This document shows positions 46,762-56,767 of a DNA stretch of 64,000 nt, piece after piece (within the stretch, counting starts at the first letter, position 1; every line of letters starts with the position of its first letter). Below the pieces are notes generated by a model. The model was not told the DNA's origin and did not search any database. It worked only from the letters and a program-made list of their open reading frames with translations. Location: the NCBI RefSeq assembly GCF_947631635.1, contig NZ_CANRMB010000002.1, positions 62,001 through 126,000 on the forward strand, read 5' to 3'. The DNA comes from an uncultured Dysosmobacter sp. (lineage in GTDB: Bacteria; Bacillota; Clostridia; Oscillospirales; Oscillospiraceae). The position numbers and the translations under genes are program-made.

Positions 46762-47274
46762 TGCGGCTTTTTCCACAATTTTGGCCCCCGCCCAGCCGCA
46801 GGCGGCCCCCAGCAGGGCTCCGCCCAGCACATCGGTGGGCCAGTGGACATACAGGTACAGCCGTGAAAAGGCCATCACCACCGCCACCGCCAGGGCGGGT
46901 CTCCACAGGGGACTGCCCGCCGTTTTCAGGGCAAATACCGCGGCAAAGGAGGCCGCCGTATGGCCCGAGGGAAACGAGGCGTCCAGCGGCGGCGCCGCCA
47001 GCAGCTCGATGGCCGTGTTCACGGCAAAGGGCCGGATGCGGCCGATCAGGGGCTTCAATACCATGTTGCAGCTGATCAGATCCAGCACCAGCGCGCAGGA
47101 GACAGCCGCGCCCGTCCGGCGGTATCTTTTTACGGCCAGCAGGACCGCCGCCAGCAGGATCCACAGCTCCCCATGGTTGCAGGTCCAGCTGATGAGCGGC
47201 AGCACAGCGTCCAGCGCTCCGCAGCGCAGATGGAGCTGTATCCAGTCCAGGACGGCAAGCTCCGCGGCCTGCAT
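46741..47274 (-). CDS. PAP2 superfamily phosphatase
   Basis: KPLIGRIRPFAV...SFPSGHTAASFA...SRLYLYVHWPTDVLGGALLG, the three PAP2 motifs. Confidence 0.93.
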   Translation of the reverse strand: MQAAELAVLDWIQLHLRCGALDAVLPLISWTCNHGELWILLAAVLLAVKRYRRTGAAVSCALVLDLISCNMVLKPLIGRIRPFAVNTAIELLAAPPLDASFPSGHTAASFAAVFALKTAGSPLWRPALAVAVVMAFSRLYLYVHWPTDVLGGALLGAACGWAGAKIVEKAAKRRAEP

Positions 47275-47403
47275 AGGCATTCTCCTTTCTGTCCAAATGC
47301 TTGAGATGTCATTACTATATCATTATATCATAGTTCTCTTCGGAATCTATGGAAAATTTTTTAAGGATATGCACAAATTTTGGCACTTTCTTCGGAAAAG
47401 CGG

Positions 47404-47432
47404 TTGACAGCTTCCCGGAAGCGTGGTAGGAT
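47404..47432 (+). promoter_or_regulatory. sigma-70 promoter of riboswitch-controlled operon
   Basis: TTGACA-N17-TAGGAT. Confidence 0.75.
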
Positions 47433-47448
47433 ACGGTCAAAATTGAAT

Positions 47449-47640
47449 CGCTTAGATAGAGGCGCGGTATTCATCAGTACCCTCCGGCAAGGCCAGGCAG
47501 CCGCCGTTGGAGAAAGGGAACACCGCCGAAGCGCGGGAAGCTGCCTGGCTTTTCGCCGCTGGGTCGACAGAGAACATCTGTCGGACTGTCACAAAAACTT
47601 TGTGAAGCGCTATCAATGGCTGTCGGACCCCGCCCCTGTG
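47449..47640 (+). ncRNA. lysine riboswitch (L box) aptamer
   Basis: GATAGAGGCGC...AGTA...GGAGAAAGGGAACACCGCCGAAGCG...CTGGGT...GACAGAGAACATCTGTC-GGACTGTCAC matches conserved L-box blocks; P1 pairing CGCTT/AAGCG. Confidence 0.87.
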
Positions 47641-47662
47641 GGCGCCTTTCCGGATATTCCAT

Positions 47663-47692
47663 GGACCGCTTGACAAAGCGGTCCAATTTTTA
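47663..47692 (+). terminator. riboswitch expression-platform terminator
   Basis: GGACCGCTT-GACA-AAGCGGTCC-AATTTTT, 57 nt before the first CDS. Confidence 0.85.
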
Positions 47693-47748
47693 TCCGCCCG
47701 GCGCGGGATGGATGCGCCGGAAAATCATTTTTGGAAAGGTGATCCGCA

Positions 47749-48663
47749 ATGAAGAAGTTCCTGTCTCTGCTCATGGCTTTGGCCATGACCCTGTCCCTGG
47801 CCGCCTGCGGCGGCTCCGAGGACCCCGCTCCCGAGGCCAACACCGACACTCCCGCCCAAACCGAGACCGACGCCAACGCCGTGCCCTCCGGCGTGGAGGA
47901 CGGCGTGCTGACCATCGCCATGGAGTGCGCCTACGCCCCCTACAACTGGGCCCAGAGTGACGACTCCAACGGCGCCGTGCCCATCTCCAACGTCCCCGGC
48001 TCCTATGCCAACGGCTATGACGTGATGATCGCCAAGAAGATCTGCGAGGCCAACGGCTGGGAGCTGGAGGTCATCCAGTCCGACTGGGACTCCCTGGTCC
48101 CCGGCGTCCAGACCGGCACCTTTGACGCCGTCATCGCCGGTCAGTCCATGACCGCCGAGCGCGCCGAGCAGGTGGACTTCGCCGGCCCCTACTTCTACGC
48201 CACCATCGTCTGTGTCACCAAGGCCGACAGCGAGTTTGCCAACGCCGCCTCCATCGCGGACCTGGCTGGCGGCTCCTGCACCGCCCAGATCGCCACCATC
48301 TGGTATGACCAGTGCCTGCCCCAGATCGAGGGCGCTGACGTTCAGACCGCCGCGGAGACCGCTCCCGCCATGCTGATGGCTCTGGAGACCGACACCGTGG
48401 ACTTCATCTGCACCGACATGCCCACCGCCCAGGGCGCCGTGGCCGCCTATCCCGACATGAAGATCCTGGACTTCTCCGGCACTGACGGCGACTTCCAGTT
48501 CTCCGAAGAGGTCCGGGCCGAGAACGTCAACATCGGCGTCTCCCTCATGAAGGGCAACACCGCGCTGAAGGAGAGCATCGACAGCGTCCTGTCCGCCATG
48601 ACCGTTGACGACTTCAACGGCATGATGGAAGAGGCCATCTCCATCCAGCCCCTGAGCGAGTGA
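47749..48663 (+). CDS. amino-acid (probable lysine) ABC transporter substrate-binding lipoprotein
   Basis: MKKFLSLLMALAMTLSLAACGGS lipobox; SBP family 3 motif VLTIAMECAYAPYNW...GYDVMIAKKICEANGWELE. Confidence 0.94.
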   Translation: MKKFLSLLMALAMTLSLAACGGSEDPAPEANTDTPAQTETDANAVPSGVEDGVLTIAMECAYAPYNWAQSDDSNGAVPISNVPGSYANGYDVMIAKKICEANGWELEVIQSDWDSLVPGVQTGTFDAVIAGQSMTAERAEQVDFAGPYFYATIVCVTKADSEFANAASIADLAGGSCTAQIATIWYDQCLPQIEGADVQTAAETAPAMLMALETDTVDFICTDMPTAQGAVAAYPDMKILDFSGTDGDFQFSEEVRAENVNIGVSLMKGNTALKESIDSVLSAMTVDDFNGMMEEAISIQPLSE

Positions 48664-48763
48664 TCCTGATCTCCCCGTGATCTCCCCAAGGCGAGAGGAC
48701 CCGGTGTCCTCTCGCCTTGTCCCCTGATTTTTCTGAATCCAACGAAGGAAAGGAGCCTGCTCC

Positions 48764-49642
48764 ATGGAGAAGTTTTCCCAGCTTTTCGCCGACATCGTCA
48801 AGCTGTGGTCCAAGTACGGCGTCTCCCACTACCTGCCGGGCATCCGCAACACTCTGGTCCTGGCCCTGGTGGCCACCGCCATCGGCTGTGTCATCGGCTT
48901 TGTCTGCGGCGTGCTGAACACCATTCCCTATACCAAGAAGGACCCCCTCGTCAAGCGTTTTTTCCTGAAACTGATCCGGGTCGTCGTCCGGGTCTATGTG
49001 GAGGTCTTCCGCGGCACCCCCATGGTGCTGCAGGCGGTGTTCGTGTACTACGGCCTGCCCTATTTCACCGACAATGTGGTGAAGTTCAGCAGCATCTGGG
49101 CAGCCGCCATCCTGGTGGTGTCCATCAACACCGGCGCTTACATGGCGGAGTCCGTCCGGGGCGGCATCATCTCCATCGATCCCGGCCAGACCGAGGGCGC
49201 CAAGGCCATCGGCATGACCCATGTCCAGACCATGCTGAACGTGATCCTGCCCCAGGCCCTGCGGAATATCATGCCCCAGATCGGCAACAACTTCATCATC
49301 AATGTGAAGGATACCTCCGTGATGTTCATCATCGGCTTCCCCGACTTCTTCTCCGCCCACCGGGCGGCTGTGGGCGCCAGCTACCTCTACTTCCCCTCCG
49401 CCACGGTGGAGATGGCGGGCTATCTCACTATGACGCTGATCGCCTCCTTCCTGCTGCGCTGGGTGGAGAAAAAGCTGGACGGCGACAGCAGCTATGAGCT
49501 GGTGCAGGTGGACCCCCTGACCATGACCGCCGGGACGTACAGCCACCCTGACCGGGGCACGCCCTTTGACGAGCAGAGCAAGGAGTACCGGGGCCGGGTC
49601 CAGCAGGGTCTGAAGCACGGCCGGACGAGAGGAGAGCGCTGA
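48764..49642 (+). CDS. amino-acid ABC transporter permease
   Basis: [24 protein letters not shown]...[19 protein letters not shown]...[19 protein letters not shown]. Confidence 0.94.
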   Translation: MEKFSQLFADIVKLWSKYGVSHYLPGIRNTLVLALVATAIGCVIGFVCGVLNTIPYTKKDPLVKRFFLKLIRVVVRVYVEVFRGTPMVLQAVFVYYGLPYFTDNVVKFSSIWAAAILVVSINTGAYMAESVRGGIISIDPGQTEGAKAIGMTHVQTMLNVILPQALRNIMPQIGNNFIINVKDTSVMFIIGFPDFFSAHRAAVGASYLYFPSATVEMAGYLTMTLIASFLLRWVEKKLDGDSSYELVQVDPLTMTAGTYSHPDRGTPFDEQSKEYRGRVQQGLKHGRTRGER

Positions 49643-49643
49643 T

Positions 49644-50384
49644 ATGGGAGAAATGATTTTACAGATCAACCATCTGTCCAAATCCTTCGGCTCCAACCTG
49701 GTGCTGCGGGACATTGACTTCACCGTGGAAAAAGGCGACGTGACCAGCATCATCGGCGCCTCCGGCTCCGGCAAGAGCACCCTGCTGCGGTGCATCAACC
49801 TGCTGGAGACCCCCACTAGCGGTGAGATCCTCTACCATGGGGAAAATGTGGCGGGCCGGGGCGTCAACGCCGCCGCCTACCGCTCCCATGTGGGCATGGT
49901 GTTTCAGTCCTTCAACCTGTTCAACAACATGACGGTGCTGGAAAACTGCATCGTGGGCCAGGTGAAGGTTCTGAAAAAGAACAGAGAGGACGCCCGGAAG
50001 CGGGCTATGAACTATCTGGAAAAGGTGGGCATGGCCCCCTATATCAACGCCAAGCCCCGGCAGATCTCCGGCGGCCAGAAGCAGCGGGTGGCCATCGCCC
50101 GCGCCTTGGCCATGGACCCGGAGGTCCTGCTGTTCGACGAGCCCACCTCCGCCCTGGACCCCGAGATGGTGGGCGAGGTGCTGAATGTCATGCAGGCCCT
50201 GGCCCAGGAGGGCATGACCATGCTGGTGGTGACCCATGAGATGGCCTTTGCCCGGGATGTGAGCAGCCATGTGGTCTACATGAACCAGGGCGTCATCTGC
50301 GAGCAGGGCTCCCCCGAAGAGGTGTTCGGGAACCCCCAGCGGCAGGAAACCAGGGATTTTCTCTCCCGATTCCGGAGCAACTAA
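49644..50384 (+). CDS. amino-acid ABC transporter ATP-binding protein
   Basis: [18 protein letters not shown]...[35 protein letters not shown]. Confidence 0.96.
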   Translation: MGEMILQINHLSKSFGSNLVLRDIDFTVEKGDVTSIIGASGSGKSTLLRCINLLETPTSGEILYHGENVAGRGVNAAAYRSHVGMVFQSFNLFNNMTVLENCIVGQVKVLKKNREDARKRAMNYLEKVGMAPYINAKPRQISGGQKQRVAIARALAMDPEVLLFDEPTSALDPEMVGEVLNVMQALAQEGMTMLVVTHEMAFARDVSSHVVYMNQGVICEQGSPEEVFGNPQRQETRDFLSRFRSN

Positions 50385-50403
50385 ATCAGTATCAATATCT
50401 ATC

Positions 50404-50447
50404 AAGCCGGCAGGCGGATATCAAATCATCCGCCTGCCGGCTTTTTC
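50404..50447 (+). terminator. Rho-independent terminator
   Basis: AGCCGGCAGGCGGAT...ATCCGCCTGCCGGCT-TTTT. Confidence 0.9.
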
Positions 50448-50538
50448 CTGCTGCTGTCTCCCGTCTACCCTTCCAGGCAAACTGTTTTTTACAAATTTCC
50501 AAGAAAAGAGGACCCTGCTATGCAGAGTCCTCTTTTCA

Positions 50539-51273
50539 TCACTTTGTGTATTCCGCGATGGCGGCGGAGAGAAACGCCGCCGTTCCCTCTCCAAACTGGT
50601 CCAGATTCTTTTGAAACCGCTCGTCCCCGGTGTACATCTGCCCCAGGCCGGCCAGGATCTCCCTGGTGCAGTCGTAGTAGTGGGTGCTGATGAAGGCCTG
50701 CCACTCCCGCACCAGCGCCTGGGCCTCCGGGGACGCCGGGTCCCCGTTCCGCAGGGCGGCGGCCCGGCGGAAGATCTCATTCATCCCCTCCGCCTGGGCG
50801 GCAAGCCCGGCGCTGCCGCAGCTTGCCATCCGCTCCTGGCTCTGGCGCCAGGCTTCCGTGCCGCCCCAGCGCGCTTTGGCCTCGCCCGCGTACTGCCTGC
50901 GGGCCGCTTCCAGCTCCGCGGCGTCAAATCCCTTGAATTCCATGGTCTGTTCTCCTTTCAGATTGGCCTCCAGCAATTCCAGCAGGCGGTCCAGACGCTC
51001 CCGCTTCAATTGGAGCAGATGCCGCTGGCGCCGGAGGGCCTCTTGCCTGTCGTAGTGAGGGTCGGACAAGATCATTTGAATGTCCTTCAGCGGAAAATCC
51101 AGCTCCCGGTAAAACAAGATCTGCTGCATCCGCTCCACATCGGCCCTCCCATACCAGCGGTAGCCGGAATCCGCCGCTGTTTCCGGACAGAGAAGCCCGA
51201 TCTGGTCGTAGTAGTGCAGGGTGCGTATACTCACCCCGGTCAGCTTTGCCATCTCGCTGATGGACAGTCTCAT
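50539..51273 (-). CDS. MerR family regulator with TipAS-like C-terminal domain
   Basis: MRLSISEMAKLTGVSIRTLHYYDQIGLLCPETAADSGYRWYGRADVERMQQILFYRELDFPLKDI. Confidence 0.93.
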   Translation of the reverse strand: MRLSISEMAKLTGVSIRTLHYYDQIGLLCPETAADSGYRWYGRADVERMQQILFYRELDFPLKDIQMILSDPHYDRQEALRRQRHLLQLKRERLDRLLELLEANLKGEQTMEFKGFDAAELEAARRQYAGEAKARWGGTEAWRQSQERMASCGSAGLAAQAEGMNEIFRRAAALRNGDPASPEAQALVREWQAFISTHYYDCTREILAGLGQMYTGDERFQKNLDQFGEGTAAFLSAAIAEYTK

Positions 51274-51292
51274 GTGCCTCACCTCATTTTGA

Positions 51293-51323
51293 AGTGTAAT
51301 CTATGACGCAGCGTCAGAGTCAA
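51293..51323 (-). promoter_or_regulatory. MerR-type promoter with 19-bp spacer and central dyad
   Basis: Minus strand TTGACT-N19-TACACT with TGACGC-T-GCGTCA in the spacer. Confidence 0.75.
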
Positions 51324-51369
51324 GGGGTATTTTAAAAAAATCGTCCGGCAGTGCCGGACGATCTTTGCG

Positions 51370-52263
51370 TTATTCCGTGATCGTGAAATCCGCCGACAGG
51401 CGGCACTCCGTACGGTACACGCTGCTGCTGTATGGCGTGAGGGCCCGCTGGGTCCTCTGGGCAGCCCGGTACTCCCCTGCGGGCAGAGATACCTGTATAC
51501 CGCTCCAAAATGTCCGTTCCCAAGTCTTGCTGGTGCCGGGCCGGGCGATATATCCGGTGGTCTGGTCGATCTCATGGAAGTTGAGCAGATACCAGCCGCC
51601 GTTGACCTTCCGGAACAGGCGGAGGTCCTCCTCGCAGTTCAGCCACTCCGCTCCGCTGTTTTGGAGGCTGATTGCCACCTTGTCCGCAGAATAGGAATCC
51701 ACGGTCAGCTTGGCGTCAGCCGCCATATTGTAGTTGTCCCAGTCCGTCTCCAGTTCGGAACCGCCGAAATAGACCGCCATGACGGCGGTCTCACACTCCG
51801 CCCGGGTCACCTTGTCCCCAAGGCCCAGCCGCGTGGCGCTGCCGGAAAACCACAGTCCCTTGAAAACCGCCCAGCGCACCTGCTGCTCCGCCCATGCGGG
51901 CACGGACGCCGCGTCCGTATATCCGTCCAGAATATCCGGCGGCAGGACCCGGGGGATCAGCGTTTTCAGACTGGTCATGCTGGCGTAGCGGTACAGCATC
52001 ACCGCCATTTGGGTCCGGGTGATGGCTTCATCCGCCCGGACGCTGCCGTCGGCATAGCCCTGGACCACACCCAGGGAGGCCGCCCACACCACCGGGTCCG
52101 TCGTGCTCCGGTTCCCGTTTCGCGCCTGGTGCGCGTCGTACAGCTGTTGGATGAACTGGCCCCGGGTGACAGCCGGTTCCGTACCGGCGGCGTGGGCCGC
52201 CGCCCCCAGCAGAAGGCAGGCGCACAATGTCAGGGCCAGCAGGCGGAAAAGTCGTTTTTTCAT
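51370..52263 (-). CDS. secreted SLH-domain protein with C-terminal Ig-like domain
   Basis: Signal peptide MKKRLFRLLALTLCACLLLGAAAHAAG; SLH-like segments VVQGYADGSVRADEAITRTQMAVMLYRYA. Confidence 0.8.
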   Translation of the reverse strand: MKKRLFRLLALTLCACLLLGAAAHAAGTEPAVTRGQFIQQLYDAHQARNGNRSTTDPVVWAASLGVVQGYADGSVRADEAITRTQMAVMLYRYASMTSLKTLIPRVLPPDILDGYTDAASVPAWAEQQVRWAVFKGLWFSGSATRLGLGDKVTRAECETAVMAVYFGGSELETDWDNYNMAADAKLTVDSYSADKVAISLQNSGAEWLNCEEDLRLFRKVNGGWYLLNFHEIDQTTGYIARPGTSKTWERTFWSGIQVSLPAGEYRAAQRTQRALTPYSSSVYRTECRLSADFTITE

Positions 52264-52439
52264 GGGCAATATCCCTCTCTTTCCTGGATTCTCTCGCTCT
52301 ATGTGTTTATTATACGTCCTCTCAAAGAAGATTGCAATGAAAAGCTGACCGCATCCCCGCACAAGGGCCGGGCACATGGAAAAATCCGCCGGAGCTTGCG
52401 GTACGGGCGTCCCAGGGGCAATAAAGTGCCGCCGTGATA

Positions 52440-52469
52440 ATGCCCCGCAGGCTTTCGCCTGCGGGGCAC
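52440..52469 (-). terminator. hairpin downstream of aroK
   Basis: TGCCCCGCAGGC-TTTC-GCCTGCGGGGCA. Confidence 0.6.
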
Positions 52470-52497
52470 TGTTCCACGCCATTGGCCGGTTTTCCAT

Positions 52498-53010
52498 TTA
52501 CAGCTGCATCCCCACGGTCCGCATGACCTGCTCCACCTGTTGGGCGGTGTCGTGCTCGCCGTCCCGGCTCACCACGATCAGGTCCGCGTATTTGGCATAC
52601 AGCGGCTCCCGCTGCTCATAGATCTCCCGGATGGTCATCCCCTGGGGCGCCGCGATGCCCCGGTCCGTCAGATCCTCCGGCATCCGCTCCGTGATCTGGG
52701 AGAGCGGCGTCTCCAGCCAGACGGCGATGCCGTTTTCCCTTAAATGCACCATGGCGGTATCCGACAGGACCATGCTGCCGCCGGTGGCGATGACGGTGTT
52801 TTCACAGTCCATGGTCTCCCCCACCCGGGCCTCGATCTTCAAAAAGGCATCCAGGCCCTCTGTCCGCAAAATCTCCGGCAGGGTCTTGCCGGTGGTCTCC
52901 ACGATCACATCGTCCGCGTCCACAAAGGTATAGTCCAGACGCTTCGCCAATGCCTTTCCCACCGTGCTCTTTCCGGTGCCGGGCATCCCGATCAGAATAA
53001 TATTCTTCAT
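52498..53010 (-). CDS. aroK: shikimate kinase
   Basis: MKNIILIGMPGTGKSTVGKALAKRLDYTFVDADDVIVETTGKTLPEILRTEG...VIATGGSMV. Confidence 0.93.
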   Translation of the reverse strand: MKNIILIGMPGTGKSTVGKALAKRLDYTFVDADDVIVETTGKTLPEILRTEGLDAFLKIEARVGETMDCENTVIATGGSMVLSDTAMVHLRENGIAVWLETPLSQITERMPEDLTDRGIAAPQGMTIREIYEQREPLYAKYADLIVVSRDGEHDTAQQVEQVMRTVGMQL

Positions 53011-53190
53011 ACATTCCTTCCTATCTGTTCACGGCTTCCGCCGTTTTCCTGGGGATATTATAGCATGCCGTGGACAAGTGTCCACCGTTAAATTACACGA
53101 AAATACAGCGTGGGCCTCCATTTTCCCCCACTCGGCAAGGCTAGACAAGGCTTTTTCAAAAAGGCTGGCGCAAACTGTCAGATTTGCCAA

Positions 53191-53254
53191 TTGCGTGCCC
53201 GCCGCAAATTCGATACAATAGGTACGACCTTTAAAAATGGGTATTACCTATTGT
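53191..53254 (+). promoter_or_regulatory. promoter and overlapping candidate GntR operators upstream of the purine operon
   Basis: TTGCGT-N17-TACAAT; inverted repeat ACAATAGGTA (53215-53224) / TACCTATTGT (53245-53254). Confidence 0.6.
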
Positions 53255-53279
53255 CCGAACAAATAACGAGGTGAATGGA

Positions 53280-54005
53280 ATGAGCAGTCATCCTACCCAG
53301 TCCAAAACGATCCGCGTCCAGTTGCTGTCCGCCATGAAGGACGGAGCATACGCCTCCTGCGAGCGGCTCCCCCGTGAGAGCGTTCTGGCGGAAAAGCTGG
53401 GGATCAGCCGCACACAGCTGCGGGATATCCTGGCCTCTCTGGAGCGGGAGGGCTTCATCACCCGCCGGCACGGCGTGGGGACGATCATCAACCGGCACGT
53501 GCTGAATGTCCAGACCCGCATGGATATCGAGGTGGAGTTCCTGGACATGATCCGCCAGAGCGGCCACGAGGCGGCGGTGGCTTCCGTCCGGGTGTCCGAG
53601 GGCGCTGCCGATGAAAAAGTCTCCAAGCAGCTCCAGATCCCGGTGGATACCCCCATTATCCGCATCGCCCGCCTCTGCACCGCCGACGGCAGGCCCGCCA
53701 TCTACTGCGAGGACGTGGTGGAAAAGGCTTTGGCAAAAGGCAATTATACCATCAAGGACCTCAAGCTCCCTGTTTTTTACTTCCTCCAGCAGTTCTGCGG
53801 CGTGTATCCCTATCTGGACCTGACAGACCTGCGGCCCGTGGTGGCCGACGACGCGCTGTCGGAGATCCTTCAGGTCCCTGCCGGCTCTCCCCTGTTGAAT
53901 ATGGAGGAAGTGGACTTCGACATTGACGGCAAGCCGGTGTTCTGCTCCACAGAATATTTTGTGGACGGCATCTTCCGGCACACGGTCATGCGCAAAAAGC
54001 TATAA
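53280..54005 (+). CDS. GntR family transcriptional regulator with UTRA-like domain
   Basis: RVQLLSAMKDGAYASCERLPRESVLAEKLGISRTQLRDILASLEREGFITRRHGVGTIIN; ligand-binding domain. Confidence 0.92.
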   Translation: MSSHPTQSKTIRVQLLSAMKDGAYASCERLPRESVLAEKLGISRTQLRDILASLEREGFITRRHGVGTIINRHVLNVQTRMDIEVEFLDMIRQSGHEAAVASVRVSEGAADEKVSKQLQIPVDTPIIRIARLCTADGRPAIYCEDVVEKALAKGNYTIKDLKLPVFYFLQQFCGVYPYLDLTDLRPVVADDALSEILQVPAGSPLLNMEEVDFDIDGKPVFCSTEYFVDGIFRHTVMRKKL

Positions 54006-54020
54006 AAAGGAGATTGCACG

Positions 54021-54515
54021 ATGAAAAAAGTAGCCATCATCATGGGCAGCGACAGCGACTGGCCCGTTGTCAAGGGCGCCTGCACCCAGCTGGACGCTTT
54101 CGGCATTCCCTATGAGGCCCATATCCTCAGCGCCCACCGCACCCCCGTCCAGGCGGCGGAATTCGCCAGGAACGCCCGGGCCAACGGCTTCGGCGTGCTG
54201 ATCTGCGCCGCCGGCATGGCGGCCCATCTGGCCGGCGCCTTCGCCGGAAACTCCACCCTGCCCGTCATCGGCATCCCCATGAAGGGCGGCGCCATGGACG
54301 GGCTGGACGCCCTGCTGGCCACCGTGCAGATGCCCAGCGGCATTCCCGTGGCGACAGTCGCCATCAACGGCGCCAAGAACGCCGCTGTGCTGGCGGCCCA
54401 GATCCTGGCCGTCTCCGACGCGGACCTCGCCGCCAAACTGGACGCGGCCCGGGCGGATATGGCAAAGCAGATCGCGGAAAAGGAGGCCAGGCTCCAGGCG
54501 GAGCTGGCCCAGTAA
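54021..54515 (+). CDS. purE: N5-carboxyaminoimidazole ribonucleotide mutase
   Basis: MKKVAIIMGSDSDWPVVKGACTQLDAFGIPYEAHILSAHRTP. Confidence 0.97.
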   Translation: MKKVAIIMGSDSDWPVVKGACTQLDAFGIPYEAHILSAHRTPVQAAEFARNARANGFGVLICAAGMAAHLAGAFAGNSTLPVIGIPMKGGAMDGLDALLATVQMPSGIPVATVAINGAKNAAVLAAQILAVSDADLAAKLDAARADMAKQIAEKEARLQAELAQ

Positions 54516-54560
54516 ATCCCCCAGCAGAAATTTGATGAAATCGATCAGGAGAATTTGACC

Positions 54561-55982
54561 ATGGGTGGTTTTTTTGGAGCGATCTCCAAGCGGGATTGCG
54601 TACTGGATATCTTTTTCGGAGTGGACTACCACTCCCACCTGGGCACCCGCCGGGGCGGCATGGCGGTCTATGACCCTGCCACCGGCTTCCAGCGGCAGAT
54701 CCACAACATCGAAAACACGCCGTTCCGCACCAAATTTGAGAGCGACCTGGCGGACTTCCACGGATGCAGCGGCATCGGCTGCATCAGCGACACGGACCCC
54801 CAGCCCCTGCTGGTCCGGTCCCATCTGGGACTGTACGCCATCACCACCGTCGGCATCATCAACAACGCCGAGACGCTGGTGGAGACCTATTTCTCCGACC
54901 ACGGGCACCAGTTCATGGCCATGAGCAGCGGCAAGGTGAACTCCACAGAACTGACGGCGGCGCTCATCAACCAGAAGGACTCCCTGGTGGAGGGCATCCG
55001 CCACGCCCAGGAGGTCATCGACGGCTCCGCCACCATTCTGCTGCTGACGCCGGAGGGCATCATCGCCGCCCGGGACAAGCTGGGGCGGCTGCCGGTGCTG
55101 GTGGGCAAAAACGAGGAGGGACACTGCGTCTCCTTCGAGTCCTTCGCCTATCAGAAGCTGGGCTACCAGACCGCCTATGAGCTTGGCCCCCAGGAGATCG
55201 TGCGGGTCACGGCGGAGGGTGTGGAATCCCTCTCTCCCCCGGGGGAGAAGATGCGCATCTGCGCCTTCCTCTGGACCTACTACGGCTATCCCAACTCCAA
55301 CTATGAGGACGTCAACGTGGAGGTCATGCGCTACCGCAACGGTGAGATCATGGCCCGGGACGAGGTGGCCCAGGGCCACCTGCCCAAGGTGGACTTTGTG
55401 GCCGGCGTGCCAGACTCCGGCCTGCCCCACGCCATCGGCTTTGCCAACCGCAGCGGCAAGCCCTTCGCCCGGCCCTTCGTGAAATACACCCCCACCTGGC
55501 CCCGGTCCTTCATGCCCGCCAATCAGGACGTGCGGAATCAGGTTGCCAAGATGAAGCAGATCCCCGTTCCCGAGCTGATCGAGGGCAAGAAGCTGCTGTT
55601 TGTGGACGACTCCATCGTCCGGGGCACCCAGCTGCGGGAGACGGTGGAATTCCTGTACGACAGCGGCGCCGCGGAGGTCCATATGCGCTCCGCCTGCCCG
55701 CCCATCATGTACGGCTGCAAATATCTGAACTTCTCCCGCAGCAACTCCGACATGGAGCTGCTGGCCCGCCGCACCATCCAGGACCTGGAGGGCGACGAGG
55801 GGCAGCAGCACCTGGACGAATACGCCGACGCCAAGACCCAGCGGGGCCAGTGCCTGCTGAGCACCATCTGCAAGCAGCTGGGCTTTGACTCCCTGGGCTA
55901 CCAGTCCCTGGACGGCCTGCTGGAGGCCATCGGCATCGACAAAGACAAGATCTGCACCTATTGCTGGAACGGCAAGGAATGA
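54561..55982 (+). CDS. amidophosphoribosyltransferase-like protein lacking the N-terminal catalytic Cys
   Basis: Starts MGGFFGAISKRDC (canonical: Cys-GIFG); PRPP motif KLLFVDDSIVRGTQL; C-terminal CTYC. Confidence 0.9.
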   Translation: MGGFFGAISKRDCVLDIFFGVDYHSHLGTRRGGMAVYDPATGFQRQIHNIENTPFRTKFESDLADFHGCSGIGCISDTDPQPLLVRSHLGLYAITTVGIINNAETLVETYFSDHGHQFMAMSSGKVNSTELTAALINQKDSLVEGIRHAQEVIDGSATILLLTPEGIIAARDKLGRLPVLVGKNEEGHCVSFESFAYQKLGYQTAYELGPQEIVRVTAEGVESLSPPGEKMRICAFLWTYYGYPNSNYEDVNVEVMRYRNGEIMARDEVAQGHLPKVDFVAGVPDSGLPHAIGFANRSGKPFARPFVKYTPTWPRSFMPANQDVRNQVAKMKQIPVPELIEGKKLLFVDDSIVRGTQLRETVEFLYDSGAAEVHMRSACPPIMYGCKYLNFSRSNSDMELLARRTIQDLEGDEGQQHLDEYADAKTQRGQCLLSTICKQLGFDSLGYQSLDGLLEAIGIDKDKICTYCWNGKE

Positions 55983-56047
55983 TCCCTGATCTCAGGATCT
56001 TTGATTTTCAAAAACTGTAAAATTTACGACATAGGAGGACAAACATC

Positions 56048-56756
<709 letters not shown>

Positions 56757-56767
<11 letters not shown>

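Noticed and set aside
53011-53279. Guanine or ZTP riboswitch upstream of the purine operon
   Set aside because: No conserved purine or pfl aptamer blocks seen; dyads at the promoter fit protein operators better.
54000-55811. 603-aa minus-strand ORF opposite purE and the PurF paralog
   Set aside because: Spans and is antisense to two conserved genes; no recognisable domain.
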